DNA of 64,000 bases. Origin: Drouetiella sp036703255. Its GTDB lineage: Bacteria > Cyanobacteriota > Cyanobacteriia > Elainellales > Elainellaceae. Every line of letters begins with the position of its first letter. The stretch's first letter is position 1. Positions 17,164 through 25,107 of the stretch are shown here, piece by piece. The stretch covers positions 1 through 64,000 of the forward strand of contig DATNPL010000163.1 in the NCBI GenBank assembly GCA_036703255.1, written 5' to 3'. Both the position numbers and the translations under genes were made by a program. Under the pieces are notes generated by a model that did no database searches, was not told where the DNA came from, and worked only from the letters and a program-made list of their open reading frames with translations.

Positions 17164-17965
17164 GATGGCGGTGCCTTTTAAATTAATCTTATACTTGCAG
17201 TTTAATCAAAAGGCATCAGCATTTGGTGGGCATTTTGATCAAGCTCAGTAGAATTACTGAACTGGTTTAGGAGAGTCTAGCTTATGCTGTGTTCAGTCGA
17301 GGACTTTCTAGAGGGATCAGACTCAAAATTGAATAGCCGAAGCTTTTAGCCTACTCAGCGGCTAAATCGTCTTAAGGACTGTGTGCGAAACCTATTCTGC
17401 CTGGTAACAGGACTGTGTGCGGTTTTTATTCTGCCTTAAGTTGATCGCTGGTAAGTGCTAAGGTTTCTAGCCTGACTAGTTAGTGTGCAGGCAAGGTTCC
17501 GCTGTGCTTTGTGCGGCTGAATCTCAAGAAAAGTCCCTCTTTTCTTAACTCTTCTCTAACATTTCTGTAATCCTTCTCTAACGCTTCAGTTATTAGATTA
17601 AGTGTTTCTTCCAACTCTTCTCTAATATTTCTCTAACGCTTCAGTGAGGAGATCTAGATTTAAAACTCAACCACTGAAGCGTTTGGAAATGTTCAGAGAA
17701 TTTTTAAACTTTTCTGCCTTCACTGAAGCGTTTGGAAATGTTTTTTAGAAATGTTTAAAACTTCAATGCGATCGTTGAAGCTTAGCATCTACGTTAGTGA
17801 GCCGTGTAGGTGCCTCTGGATGCGATTATGGATTAGGTACTATCTGACCTGAAGATGATTAACGCTTGTCTACGCGCATCCTGAACGCAGTTAATACTGC
17901 GATAGCAGTGTTGAGAGGGGCAAAAGGGCAGATAGCGGTGTTGAATGAAGAATTTAGAAAATAGA
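17164..17965. other. Non-coding region with iteron-like repeats, candidate replication origin or control region
   Basis: About 800 bp without a convincing gene. TTCTCTAACGCTTCAGT occurs at 17574-17590 and 17629-17645. The inverted word CACTGAAGCGTTTGGAAATG begins a 22-bp repeat at 17672-17693 and 17721-17742. All four share the core ACGCTTCAGT, two in each direction. A second repeat family, AGGACTGTGTGCG followed by ATTCTGCCT, occurs at 17375-17402 and 17410-17435. The DNA is T-rich on this strand. Such clusters of direct and inverted repeats are usual at phage origins or repressor operators. Confidence 0.5.
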
Positions 17966-18358
17966 TTAACCAGGCCAATTGTCAGGGTGAATAAAAAGCA
18001 CTTTGCGGATCTCAACTAAGTTCACAAGTTTGTGAGGATAAGTTAATCCAGTTGTACTCTTGGCTGCTTTGAGACTATTGGGGCTGCTTTTGTATTTGTA
18101 ATGAATTCCAAATTTAAGCAGACTCTGCTTAGGATTCCTTTCAGCAAATAATATCTGATCTCGGATAAAACCTGCTGAAACGCTTAGATGAGAAGCCGCT
18201 TGAGTTGGGCTCAACCATAGTTCTCCATCATCCGCAGCAGGCTGGTGGAAGTAAACCTTTAAGCGCATGGCTTTCATTGATTCTTCCAGTGCTAACACTC
18301 TCTGCTCTAGCTTATCTATTTGAACTTGTTCGGGGCTTCTTCTAGTTGAGCGGGGCAT
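17966..18358 (-). CDS. Putative DNA-binding protein, 130 aa
   Basis: Residues 8-36 form a coiled-coil-like helix (VQIDKLEQRVLALEESMKAM). Residues 48-70 (LWLSPTQAASHLSVSAGFIRDQI) look like an excisionase/MerR-type helix-turn-helix. The rest is basic. It lies directly beside the iteron-like region, so it may bind those repeats as an initiator, excisionase or repressor. This role is inferred from position. Confidence 0.6.
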   Translation of the reverse strand: MPRSTRRSPEQVQIDKLEQRVLALEESMKAMRLKVYFHQPAADDGELWLSPTQAASHLSVSAGFIRDQILFAERNPKQSLLKFGIHYKYKSSPNSLKAAKSTTGLTYPHKLVNLVEIRKVLFIHPDNWPG

Positions 18359-18601
18359 TCTACCTCTGCCAAAAATACAAAACTAGCAGGTATTTTAAGG
18401 CTTGACAACAGTGAGATATTCCCCTTACAAAGCTGCTTGTACCTAACTGGAACCTGAGCCAAAATCAACATCATCTAGGGTGCCGATCGCTGAATGTCTA
18501 TTTGCTTTAGGGGAAGGTAAAAAGATGAAGCGGAGGCAAGGCGGCTGGAGTATATGAGTCTTTTTGCTAATGACCATATCAAATATCATATGGTGGCGAT
18601 C

Positions 18602-18692
18602 GTTTAAGGGCGAGTTCCTTTTTAGCGAACTCGTCTAGCTTCTCCTTAGTAGCAGGTCGATATTGAAAGCTCAGTGGGCTTGCTGATTGAAG
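18602..18692. repeat. Duplicated block, copy 1, with 23-bp hairpin element
   Basis: This block shares about 90 bp with 18798-18892: GTTTAAGGG, a hairpin, TCTCCTTAGTAGCAG and GGCTTGCTGATTGAAG in the same order. The hairpin here is CGAGTTC (18611-18617), loop CTTTTTAGC, GAACTCG (18627-18633). Its loop is the reverse complement of the loop in copy 2, although the flanks have the same direction. A terminator follows at 18761, so this may be a small RNA. Confidence 0.75.
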
Positions 18693-18760
18693 GGCGGGGT
18701 GAAGTGGTTAAAGTAGAGGTTCGCAAGGGTTTTTCCCTTTGTGAAGTAAGTAATCAAATC

Positions 18761-18798
18761 AGCGGAGTCAATAAAAAGATTGACTCCGCTTTCTTTTG
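18761..18798 (+). terminator. Strong Rho-independent terminator
   Basis: A perfect 12-bp stem, AGCGGAGTCAAT (18761-18772) and ATTGACTCCGCT (18779-18790), with loop AAAAAG, is followed by TTCTTTT. No clear protein gene lies upstream on this strand, so it probably ends a non-coding transcript that includes duplicated block 1. Confidence 0.8.
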
Positions 18799-18892
18799 TT
18801 TAAGGGCGAGTTCGCTAAAAAGGAACCCGCTTAATTTCTCCTTAGTAGCAGAGCGAGCGATACTGAGAGTTCCGTAGGCTTGCTGATTGAAG
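18798..18892. repeat. Duplicated block, copy 2, hairpin loop reversed
   Basis: Copy 2 of the block at 18602-18692. Its hairpin is GCGAGTTC (18806-18813), loop GCTAAAAAG, GAACCCGC (18823-18830), with one mismatch in the stem. It precedes the 103-aa membrane protein gene and may form its leader. Confidence 0.75.
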
Positions 18893-18953
18893 TTGAAAGG
18901 TAGGGTGGCTAGAGTGAGTGTATCTGAAAGCAATTCACCTCTGCTGTTATCGT

Positions 18954-19265
18954 ATGCAACTCATTCAAGATCCGAGGGACATAAAGGCTGCTGAATGTAG
19001 GATTTGGGCTCATTGGTTGTATTGGGGTATCTGCCCAGGTGGTGCGCTAATTAGTTGCTTTAGGACTGGTAATTGGAAGCCCTTTCAAGTTGCATTAATC
19101 ATTGTCGTTGGCGCGATGATTTTAGGTGCCAGTACTACGAAGTCAGAGGATGACAGACGCGTAATATTTAATGGTGGCAGGTTTATTGCTGCAATGGTCG
19201 CTGGCATGATGACCCAACAAAACATTCAGGAAGCAAGGAAACGTACAGGGATCAGCCCTAATTAA
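18954..19265 (+). CDS. Small membrane protein of the prophage, 103 aa
   Basis: Not recognised. Hydrophobic segments are at about 22-36 (WLYWGICPGGALI) and 45-62 (FQVALIIVVGAMILGAS), with a possible third at 78-88. The C terminus is basic and polar (NIQEARKRTGISPN). The ATG at 18954 is preferred to the in-frame start 12 codons upstream because the membrane protein proper begins there. It is followed after 4 bp by a lipoprotein-like small gene, so the two may act together, for instance as lysis accessory or exclusion proteins. Confidence 0.6.
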   Translation: MQLIQDPRDIKAAECRIWAHWLYWGICPGGALISCFRTGNWKPFQVALIIVVGAMILGASTTKSEDDRRVIFNGGRFIAAMVAGMMTQQNIQEARKRTGISPN

Positions 19266-19269
19266 ATTT

Positions 19270-19440
19270 ATGAAAAACGGTGCAGGTACTATTGGCGGCT
19301 GGATGCTAATTGTTTTTCTTCTAGCTTTTCTCAAAGGATGCGGTAGTCCAGAATCTCAGATTCGATATAGCGATTGTATGCAAGGGACTTATAAGATCAA
19401 TGCTTTATTCAAAGCTACTTTTGTCTGTTTGTGGCAATAG
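19270..19440 (+). CDS. Small lipoprotein-like protein, 56 aa
   Basis: The frame opens MKNGAGTIGGWML, has a hydrophobic core (IVFLLAF) and a lipobox-like LKGC near residue 22-25, followed by Gly-Ser. The mature part is about 32 residues. Gene order, a membrane protein followed immediately by a small lipoprotein, recalls spanin or Rz1-type pairs, but these genes are far from the lysis cassette and no Pro-rich Rz1 pattern is seen. Confidence 0.55.
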   Translation: MKNGAGTIGGWMLIVFLLAFLKGCGSPESQIRYSDCMQGTYKINALFKATFVCLWQ

Positions 19441-19474
19441 GTTTTAATTTCAGAATTATTAGTGATTGACCTTC

Positions 19475-19615
19475 TCAATCAGGCTTTTCACCTCTAGACC
19501 TTTGCAAGTTCTGTTTTACCATCGCTCTAATATTCTCCATTGGATAGCCTTCTTTCACTAGAGCGGCCATGTCCTTGGCTACTCTATCAATCAACTCTTT
19601 TCTGGTTTCAGTCAT
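19475..19615 (-). CDS. Small prophage protein, 46 aa
   Basis: The frame opens MTETRKELIDRVAKDM and is entirely helical and charged. Its ATG overlaps the TGA of the 119-aa gene (ATGA), a coupling seen in real phage operons. Function unknown. Confidence 0.6.
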   Translation of the reverse strand: MTETRKELIDRVAKDMAALVKEGYPMENIRAMVKQNLQRSRGEKPD

Positions 19616-19971
19616 GACTTAAGTCTGTTAATAGAGTCATTTATCTCTGCTAGGGTTGAGTCAATTTCTGTTACAGACAATTTGATAGTCTCTAAGTTAT
19701 CAGCTACTAAACCTATCGTATATTGTAAATCGCTTGTACTGAAATCCACACTCAAGTCTATTTCCTCGACGGCTGTAGCTTGAGTTAATTGAATCGCCCA
19801 ATCCATCATCTGTTTATCATCTGCTTCAATGCCAAGCTCACTAATCATTTTTACGTGGGCGGCAACTTTTTTCCAAACCCTAGCTGATGACGAATTCTCC
19901 TTAAAATAACGAGGATGACCAATAGAAGTCAAGATCTGTAAAGTATACTCAATTCTGTCATCTAGATTCAT
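19612..19971 (-). CDS. Hypothetical prophage protein, 119 aa
   Basis: Not recognised. It is acidic and mostly helical, with a C-terminal heptad-like stretch (VADNLETIKLSVTEIDSTLAEI) that could form a coiled coil. It lies between the 205-aa HTH gene (25-bp gap) and the 46-aa gene (4-bp overlap), so the three form one leftward operon. Confidence 0.65.
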   Translation of the reverse strand: MNLDDRIEYTLQILTSIGHPRYFKENSSSARVWKKVAAHVKMISELGIEADDKQMMDWAIQLTQATAVEEIDLSVDFSTSDLQYTIGLVADNLETIKLSVTEIDSTLAEINDSINRLKS

Positions 19972-19996
19972 GATTAATCCGCCTTTTCACCACTGA

Positions 19997-20614
19997 TCAA
20001 TTGTCTAGCAGTCCTAGCTTTTCTCTAAGGTCAGCAGCGCTGAGATCTCGCATTCCTTTGCTGAGATTGGTACTCTTATCAAGCTTGTAACGATCGTTAT
20101 GCTCCTTAATCTCCTTCTGATGAGCGGCTACCCACTGCTTGACTTCGCTCTTGGAGAAGCTACCAATCTTTTCAAGGATTCCTGCTGAGACGTAGATAGG
20201 TGGTGTGTTGCCTGCTTGATTCCACTCCAAAATAGCGCTGTAAACTTCTTCAATATCTACAGGCTCTTCTGAATCTGGCTCATCAGAATCATCATCTTCT
20301 GCGGCTAGAGTGGGCTTAGAGCTAGGCTTTATGGCTGTAGGAGATTCCAGAAGAGAGCTGAGATTACGGCTCAGAGTTTCTGCATCTATAGTGAGTAGCC
20401 CTGACGCAGGAACCTCTGGAACTGGGCTGAATGCATCTTTAATAGCTTTTAACGCGGCATTTTTGAGTTGGGTGATGCTGCGCTTGGATAGAGAATACTT
20501 AGTAGCAAGATGGTCGCTAGCTTTAGGATTTCCTGCCGCCTGTAGCACGATGCATTCTAAAGCTACTTGGGTTTTCTCAGCAGGGGTTAGGTCGTTAATG
20601 GGGCGCTTTGGCAT
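19997..20614 (-). CDS. Putative DNA-binding prophage protein, 205 aa
   Basis: The N-terminal third (TPAEKTQVALECIVLQAAG...SDHLATKYSLSKRSITQLKNA) has a helix-turn-helix at about 33-55. A central Ser/Asp/Glu-rich linker (DDDSDEPDSEEP, about 108-120) leads to a second small helical domain. It may be a regulator of the early operon or a replication accessory protein. No family name is certain. Confidence 0.6.
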   Translation of the reverse strand: MPKRPINDLTPAEKTQVALECIVLQAAGNPKASDHLATKYSLSKRSITQLKNAALKAIKDAFSPVPEVPASGLLTIDAETLSRNLSSLLESPTAIKPSSKPTLAAEDDDSDEPDSEEPVDIEEVYSAILEWNQAGNTPPIYVSAGILEKIGSFSKSEVKQWVAAHQKEIKEHNDRYKLDKSTNLSKGMRDLSAADLREKLGLLDN

Positions 20615-20693
20615 TAGGATAAGTGTAAGATAAATGTCTCGTTAAATATATCCTGGTTTTGGTTATTTGCCACTACGATCTTAATTTACTTAC

Positions 20694-21602
20694 TTACTCG
20701 TTCATATAACCACACTTAAGACATTTACCATCTTCTCCAGCCATACTGCTGTCACAAATAGGATTTTGACAGTTCTCTGTAATGACTTCAACATTTCGAC
20801 AGCAGCAAAAGCAGTATAAGGTTTCTATACTTGTACTGCTATCTGTTAAAACTTTCGTAAAATATGTCTTTCCTCCAAACTTATGAGATGTATATTCACA
20901 AACAGGGCAGTGATAAGACTTCTCGCCTGCTTGAAATCCCGTATATTTCTCAACTTCTTCGGGAGAAAAGGTTTTTACAATAACTTCCATATCGGCCATC
21001 ATTTGCCGATTGATATCATGTTCAAGACTAGAAAATGTTATGAGTGGCGATTTTTCTAGAATACTTCTACGAATTTGCAACCATTTTTTATCGGCAGTTA
21101 AATTTTCCACCGCCATAAAGACTGTTCTTAATATTTCGGATGCGGGTACAGTTATAGAATTACTTACACCATGAAACGCAGCATTTCTATGTTCTCTTGA
21201 CTTGTTGAATGCCTTCTCAAATTCATTCGACAGCTTACTCGATTTTACAGTGTTATATACCTTAACTAGATTCTGAGCATCTATAGTTTTAAAGGCTGAA
21301 AAAGGAACATCTTTCTGAGGCCAGTTTTGCGGCTGTGCGAGCAGCAGGTATGGACTAACTTGCGCGATACAGCCTTTCAACAATAGTTCAATACCCTGCT
21401 GAACCAAGGCCAAAGAAGTAACAAGGGCAGGGCTTGCCAACTCCCAGAATTCTTGCTCAGCTTGTTGTCTATAATACTCCTCATCCCATTCTTTAGTCCC
21501 CTCAACTTTAGTTAATAAACCTACTGATTGCGACCATCCATAATCAAGAAATCTCCAACCAGTAGTAAAGAAGTCATCGGAAGTAGGTAGATCGATGATC
21601 AT
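20694..21602 (-). CDS. HEPN-like protein with C-terminal zinc ribbons
   Basis: A 302-aa protein from the ATG preceded by AAAGG; a GTG 28 codons upstream is an alternative. The helical N-terminal domain carries VQQGIELLLKGCIA (about 67-80) and the motif RNAAFH at 139-144 in SREHRNAAFHG, which fits the Rx4-6H active site of HEPN ribonucleases. The C-terminal 80 residues contain cysteine pairs of two or three zinc ribbons (CPVC, CFCCC, CQNPIC, CLKCG). HEPN proteins often cut RNA in toxin, abortive-infection or CRISPR systems. No cognate antitoxin of the MNT type is seen next to it. It could be a phage-borne exclusion factor; this is inference. Confidence 0.65.
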   Translation of the reverse strand: MIIDLPTSDDFFTTGWRFLDYGWSQSVGLLTKVEGTKEWDEEYYRQQAEQEFWELASPALVTSLALVQQGIELLLKGCIAQVSPYLLLAQPQNWPQKDVPFSAFKTIDAQNLVKVYNTVKSSKLSNEFEKAFNKSREHRNAAFHGVSNSITVPASEILRTVFMAVENLTADKKWLQIRRSILEKSPLITFSSLEHDINRQMMADMEVIVKTFSPEEVEKYTGFQAGEKSYHCPVCEYTSHKFGGKTYFTKVLTDSSTSIETLYCFCCCRNVEVITENCQNPICDSSMAGEDGKCLKCGYMNE

Positions 21603-22031
21603 TGCACATATACCTTTGTGGACATCTTCAAGACAAGCATAGCCTCCACCTTCTTCTAACCTACCAGACCTTACTTGCCAGGTCACTAGAAAATTGGAAG
21701 GATTTGATCAAGTAAAGGGGCCAGGATGAAGTTTTTGGGAGGGAGATCCAAAGTGCAAATCGCTAGAATCTAGTGATATCGCCATTCCTTCTCTAATATT
21801 GGTATATATAGATAAGGATTAAAGTAAAGAAGAAAGATACCTAGATCAGAGTTTGTACATATCTGGATATCTCAATGAGTCTTATAGAATCCTTATTAAT
21901 ATACTATTTACAACTATCAGTTAGAGAGCAATAGGAAGCGGTCGATTTCAGCCTTCGTTCCTACAAACAAATAAGCCGCCGTCCTTTATCCAGGCAGCAG
22001 CTTAATCTTATTTTACTTATTTGCAATTGAT
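21603..22031. other. Intergenic region of the early block
   Basis: No gene is supported. Near 21969-22008 the minus strand can fold AAGCTGCTGCC with GGCGGCTT and then reads TATTTGTTTG, a possible terminator of the polymerase-like gene. The rest is AT-rich and probably holds the promoter of the HEPN-like gene. Confidence 0.4.
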
Positions 22032-23501
22032 CTAGGCAGCGTCGCAGACTCCTGGGGCCTCTTCCTGGGAAGTAACAGGCTTCTCCCATTCTAAGTAGGT
22101 AATGACTCCTAGTTCATCAGCCCTTTCTTGGACAGCAGCGTTGATTCTTTCCACCCACCTCTCCCTTTTATCTTCTTTGTTGAAGTTAATAGACAATCCA
22201 TCATGAAGGTGCAGCACAATGTGGAAATCCTCAGTAGTCTTCGCCACTGCATAGACAGGGTAGATCAAATACATTTCCGTAGCTTGAGCTAGTTGGGCCA
22301 GGATAGAATTGATGCTTAAAGTGTCTAAGTCTAGCCATTCACCATAGATCGTAGTAGCACCATTAGCCGCCTCAATCTCTACCATTCTGTTGTGACGCGC
22401 CTTAGCCATTGCCTCGATGATGAAGTTAGAGAAGAATTTAGCCCCCATCCCTTTACCTAGCGATTTAGATAATTGCTTTTTAATATCAGCGATTTCCATT
22501 CCGTACATCAAACTGTATAGAGCTTTCTTAAGAGGATTTTTAAGGGATTCAAACAACTCTGGGTTATTATTCTTGAGATCATAGTCAAGTTCGCAGCTTT
22601 CAAACAGCACCTTCCAAACAGATTCGCCAGTCCTAAGGAATTCCATCACCACAGGAACATTCCATTCTCTAGCAGCAATAGACAATTGAGCCGACCGTAA
22701 ATCGACACTCCACCATGCTCCAGTAATCTGCTTGCGAATTTCTCTACTCAGACTCAACAAGCCATCACCATATCTAAAAACTCTAACGGTGTCTCCGCCT
22801 GTAGATCCAGCATAAAAAGGTTGAGGCTGAGTATCGAAAGCTCGTAGTCCTCTAACATTTACGTTTGAAGCTTTTTCCTTAGTAGTGGGCAGATGTACGA
22901 CCTCCCAAGCTTTCTTAAGGGCATCCACCATTCGCTCTTGTGACTTAGTAAACAATCTAGAATCTAAGTTATTCAAATAATCCACGATCTCTTTGGCCTC
23001 ATCACACTTAGTATGGTCAGCAAGAAGTAACTCAGCTCTAATCTCTTTGCGAATAGCGCCGGGAGTGTTCTTATTCCACACTGTACCATCTCTAAAACTA
23101 ACTTTGCCAGTCTTATCCATATTACTAAGCTCGTCTCCAATCATCTCTTCTAGAGGGCCTTTCAAGTTAATAGATAAAACGTGGCGACAGTAGTTTTTAT
23201 CCCAACGAGTATATTCAAAATCCAGATCTACTTCTGCTTTAAATCTCTCAAGAAATTGCTGGCTATTGTATTTGCTCTTAATTGTTTTGTCACCAGCTTT
23301 AATGACTCTCTCTTTGTTGAACTCAATCTTGTGAAGAATAGATTGAGAAATAAACAAGCCACCATGATCTTTATCGAAATTACTGCTGAACAGTAGGTAC
23401 TCCATCATCTTAATGTAAGCTTCATTGCCCTTCATGGCAGGGTAGAAGCGGAACATCTGATCTCTGAATTCTCTGCTGACGTAAGCTTTAGTTAGAAACA
23501 T
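22032..23501 (-). CDS. Minimal family-A-like nucleic acid polymerase
   Basis: A 489-aa protein in which I can align the three palm/fingers motifs of family A DNA polymerases and T7-type RNA polymerases. Motif A is VDLRSAQLSIAA, with Asp267. Motif B is KKALYSLMYGM, with Lys325 and Tyr333-Gly334 at the diagnostic K-x7-YG spacing. Motif C is LHLHDGLSI, with His433-Asp434. INSILAQLAQAT (about 397-408) stands where PolA has its N...QGT helix. The residue five after the motif A Asp is Gln272, where DNA polymerase I has the Glu steric gate and T7 RNA polymerase has Gly. No 3'-5' exonuclease domain is visible in the first 250 residues, which are unlike known PolA N termini. It is the only polymerase of the prophage, so it may replicate phage DNA, prime it, or transcribe it. 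Confidence 0.72.
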   Translation of the reverse strand: MFLTKAYVSREFRDQMFRFYPAMKGNEAYIKMMEYLLFSSNFDKDHGGLFISQSILHKIEFNKERVIKAGDKTIKSKYNSQQFLERFKAEVDLDFEYTRWDKNYCRHVLSINLKGPLEEMIGDELSNMDKTGKVSFRDGTVWNKNTPGAIRKEIRAELLLADHTKCDEAKEIVDYLNNLDSRLFTKSQERMVDALKKAWEVVHLPTTKEKASNVNVRGLRAFDTQPQPFYAGSTGGDTVRVFRYGDGLLSLSREIRKQITGAWWSVDLRSAQLSIAAREWNVPVVMEFLRTGESVWKVLFESCELDYDLKNNNPELFESLKNPLKKALYSLMYGMEIADIKKQLSKSLGKGMGAKFFSNFIIEAMAKARHNRMVEIEAANGATTIYGEWLDLDTLSINSILAQLAQATEMYLIYPVYAVAKTTEDFHIVLHLHDGLSINFNKEDKRERWVERINAAVQERADELGVITYLEWEKPVTSQEEAPGVCDAA

Positions 23502-23646
23502 TTTTAAAATATTGAGAATTTATATTTGAGATTTTTAGTAAAGGGGAAGGGTTTCTCAAGCCCGTTCGAGTTGCAATCTCTATCCCCTCTATAATTCAAT
23601 ATTGGCCTAAAGCTAGGCACATCATGTAGGCAACTAAGTGCTGCTT

Positions 23647-23784
23647 CTACTTGTTCAAGTAATCGTTCAAGCTAATCGTAATAAGGGCAGAGAGTGAAAT
23701 ACCTCTCTTAGCGGCCTCAGCCTTCAATTCACCTTTCTTGATAGCTGACACCTTAAAAATGATCTGGTCGTCTTTAGTTTTCAT
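23647..23784 (-). CDS. Small ribbon-helix-helix-like protein, 45 aa
   Basis: The frame reads MKTKDDQIIFKVSAIKK, then a helix (ELKAEAAKRG), a turn (ISLSALI) and a final helix, as in CopG/Arc-type repressors. It is the first gene of the leftward early block, upstream of the polymerase gene, with the late operon starting in the other direction at 23994. A role as an early-block repressor is likely from fold and place. Confidence 0.65.
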   Translation of the reverse strand: MKTKDDQIIFKVSAIKKGELKAEAAKRGISLSALITISLNDYLNK

Positions 23785-23993
23785 TCTGTAATAACTTTGT
23801 TAATCCTTCTACTATTATAGTCTTGGCTTAATCTCAAATGGGGCGAATAAATCACTTAATTTCTATCGATAACTTATGTGGATCAATACCCAGATAAACA
23901 TATCAATTGCCAATGATCTAGACTAGAAAGATAACTCTATCCACCTGAGCTAAAATAAGTTCAACACTCCTACACTTCATCCCTTCACTCAAA

Positions 23994-24542
23994 ATGACTG
24001 GATATCCCCTAAACCAACAAGATCTACTAGACCTTCAAGCCCACCTACCAGACCACCGCTTAGAGCTAGTCCACGGAGATATAGTCGTCATGAGTCCATC
24101 AGGCTACAACTCAGATGAGGTCGCTAGTAGAGTCAACGGCAAGCTGTTCACCTTTGTAGATGAGCGTAAGCTAGGCAGAGTAACAGCATCTAGCGCTGGA
24201 TTCACCCTACCCAACTCAGACATTCGATCGCCTGATGTCAGCTTCGTTAAAGCAGAGAGACTACGCATCAGTCCCGAAAGCTTCGCCCCATTAGCCCCTG
24301 ACATTGCCGTAGAAGTGAAAAGTCCAACAGACTTACTTGACAAGCTTAGAGAAAAGTTGGACATCTTCTTGGAGCAAGGAACGACCGTAGGCATATTGAT
24401 CCACCCTCAACAGAAATGGGTAGAAGTTCGCCGCCTCAATCAAGAAGCCATCATTCTCAAAGGAACAGATGTCTTAACAGTTGAAGATGTTTTACCAGGA
24501 TGGGAATTACCCTTAGAAGACATCTGGGCACCTGAATTCTAA
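23994..24542 (+). CDS. Uma2-family (PD-(D/E)XK) endonuclease-like protein
   Basis: A 182-aa protein with LELVHGDIVVMSPSG, the metal-site Asp in RSPDVSFV (about 77-84) and the E-x-K pair in IAVEVKSP (about 102-109), which is the DUF820/Uma2 nuclease signature. The family is very abundant in cyanobacterial chromosomes but its role is unsettled. Here it opens the rightward block of the prophage. A second, distinct Uma2 gene lies at 40178-40795. Confidence 0.88.
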   Translation: MTGYPLNQQDLLDLQAHLPDHRLELVHGDIVVMSPSGYNSDEVASRVNGKLFTFVDERKLGRVTASSAGFTLPNSDIRSPDVSFVKAERLRISPESFAPLAPDIAVEVKSPTDLLDKLREKLDIFLEQGTTVGILIHPQQKWVEVRRLNQEAIILKGTDVLTVEDVLPGWELPLEDIWAPEF

Positions 24543-24576
24543 AGGAAGCGATCGCACCTATTTAACTAACAACTTA

Positions 24577-24613
24577 AACTCTCAGCTACTAACCCTAGCT
24601 GGGAGTTTTTTTA
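24577..24613 (+). terminator. Terminator-like hairpin
   Basis: A 12-bp stem (AACTCTCAGCTA with TAGCTGGGAGTT, one G-U pair) is followed by seven T. Behind it lies CCTACTAATTGTTATC, a sequence repeated after the next hairpin as CCTACTAATTGTCATC, which may be promoter DNA. Confidence 0.8.
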
Positions 24614-24704
24614 ATGCCTACTAATTGTTATCGGCAATTAGATAGAGTTGTAATTATAGAGCCAAGCAATAAAGCCGCTCTTAATAAATCAGCCAATAAA
24701 CATC

Positions 24705-25031
24705 ATGTCAGATCAAAACTTTAGTCAAGCTTTGTCAGCAGCCCAAGGGCAGCTAAAAGTAGCCCTTTACCTAGAATTAAATGAGCACCTAGAGACTCCA
24801 GCATTCTTTGTTGATATTCCTGAAACTGATGTTGAAGGATTAATTGGGCTTACTGGTGACGCTTTTCTTCTAAAGCTCCAAGCTTTAAGAGAAAAGTTCC
24901 AGAGCCTAGTAAAAGAAAAGGTCTATGAGGTTTTCAAGCTAACTTGCTCTGAAGTACTGAAGCTAGAAGTTGAACAATGGCCAAGCCGTTATCCTCAGTT
25001 AATTAGATTTCGAGTTACCGCTATTAAGTAA
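24705..25031 (+). CDS. Hypothetical prophage protein, 108 aa
   Basis: Not recognised. An alpha/beta protein with Leu-rich helices (LLKLQALREKFQSLVKEKVYEVFKL). It sits between a terminator-like hairpin and the gene carrying the tape-measure-like segment. Function unknown. Confidence 0.6.
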   Translation: MSDQNFSQALSAAQGQLKVALYLELNEHLETPAFFVDIPETDVEGLIGLTGDAFLLKLQALREKFQSLVKEKVYEVFKLTCSEVLKLEVEQWPSRYPQLIRFRVTAIK

Positions 25032-25073
25032 TAGTTTAAAGCGCCCAGTTGATCTATCAACACCTTCTCAATA

Positions 25074-25097
25074 AACCAACCAACCAACCAACCAACC
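25074..25097. repeat. AACC tetranucleotide repeat, six units
   Basis: Six perfect AACC units end 10 bases upstream of the ATG at 25108. Slippage here would change the distance between upstream signals and the start codon, as in phase-variable genes. Confidence 0.85.
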
Positions 25098-25107
25098 AAT
25101 AATTAAA

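Noticed and set aside
17371..17745. Repeats as a CRISPR array.
   Set aside because: The repeats are in both orientations, irregularly spaced, with only two copies of each exact form, and no cas gene is present.
18674..18877. A 67-codon open frame across the duplicated blocks.
   Set aside because: It reads straight through a perfect 12-bp terminator and the hairpin element, so it is more likely incidental.
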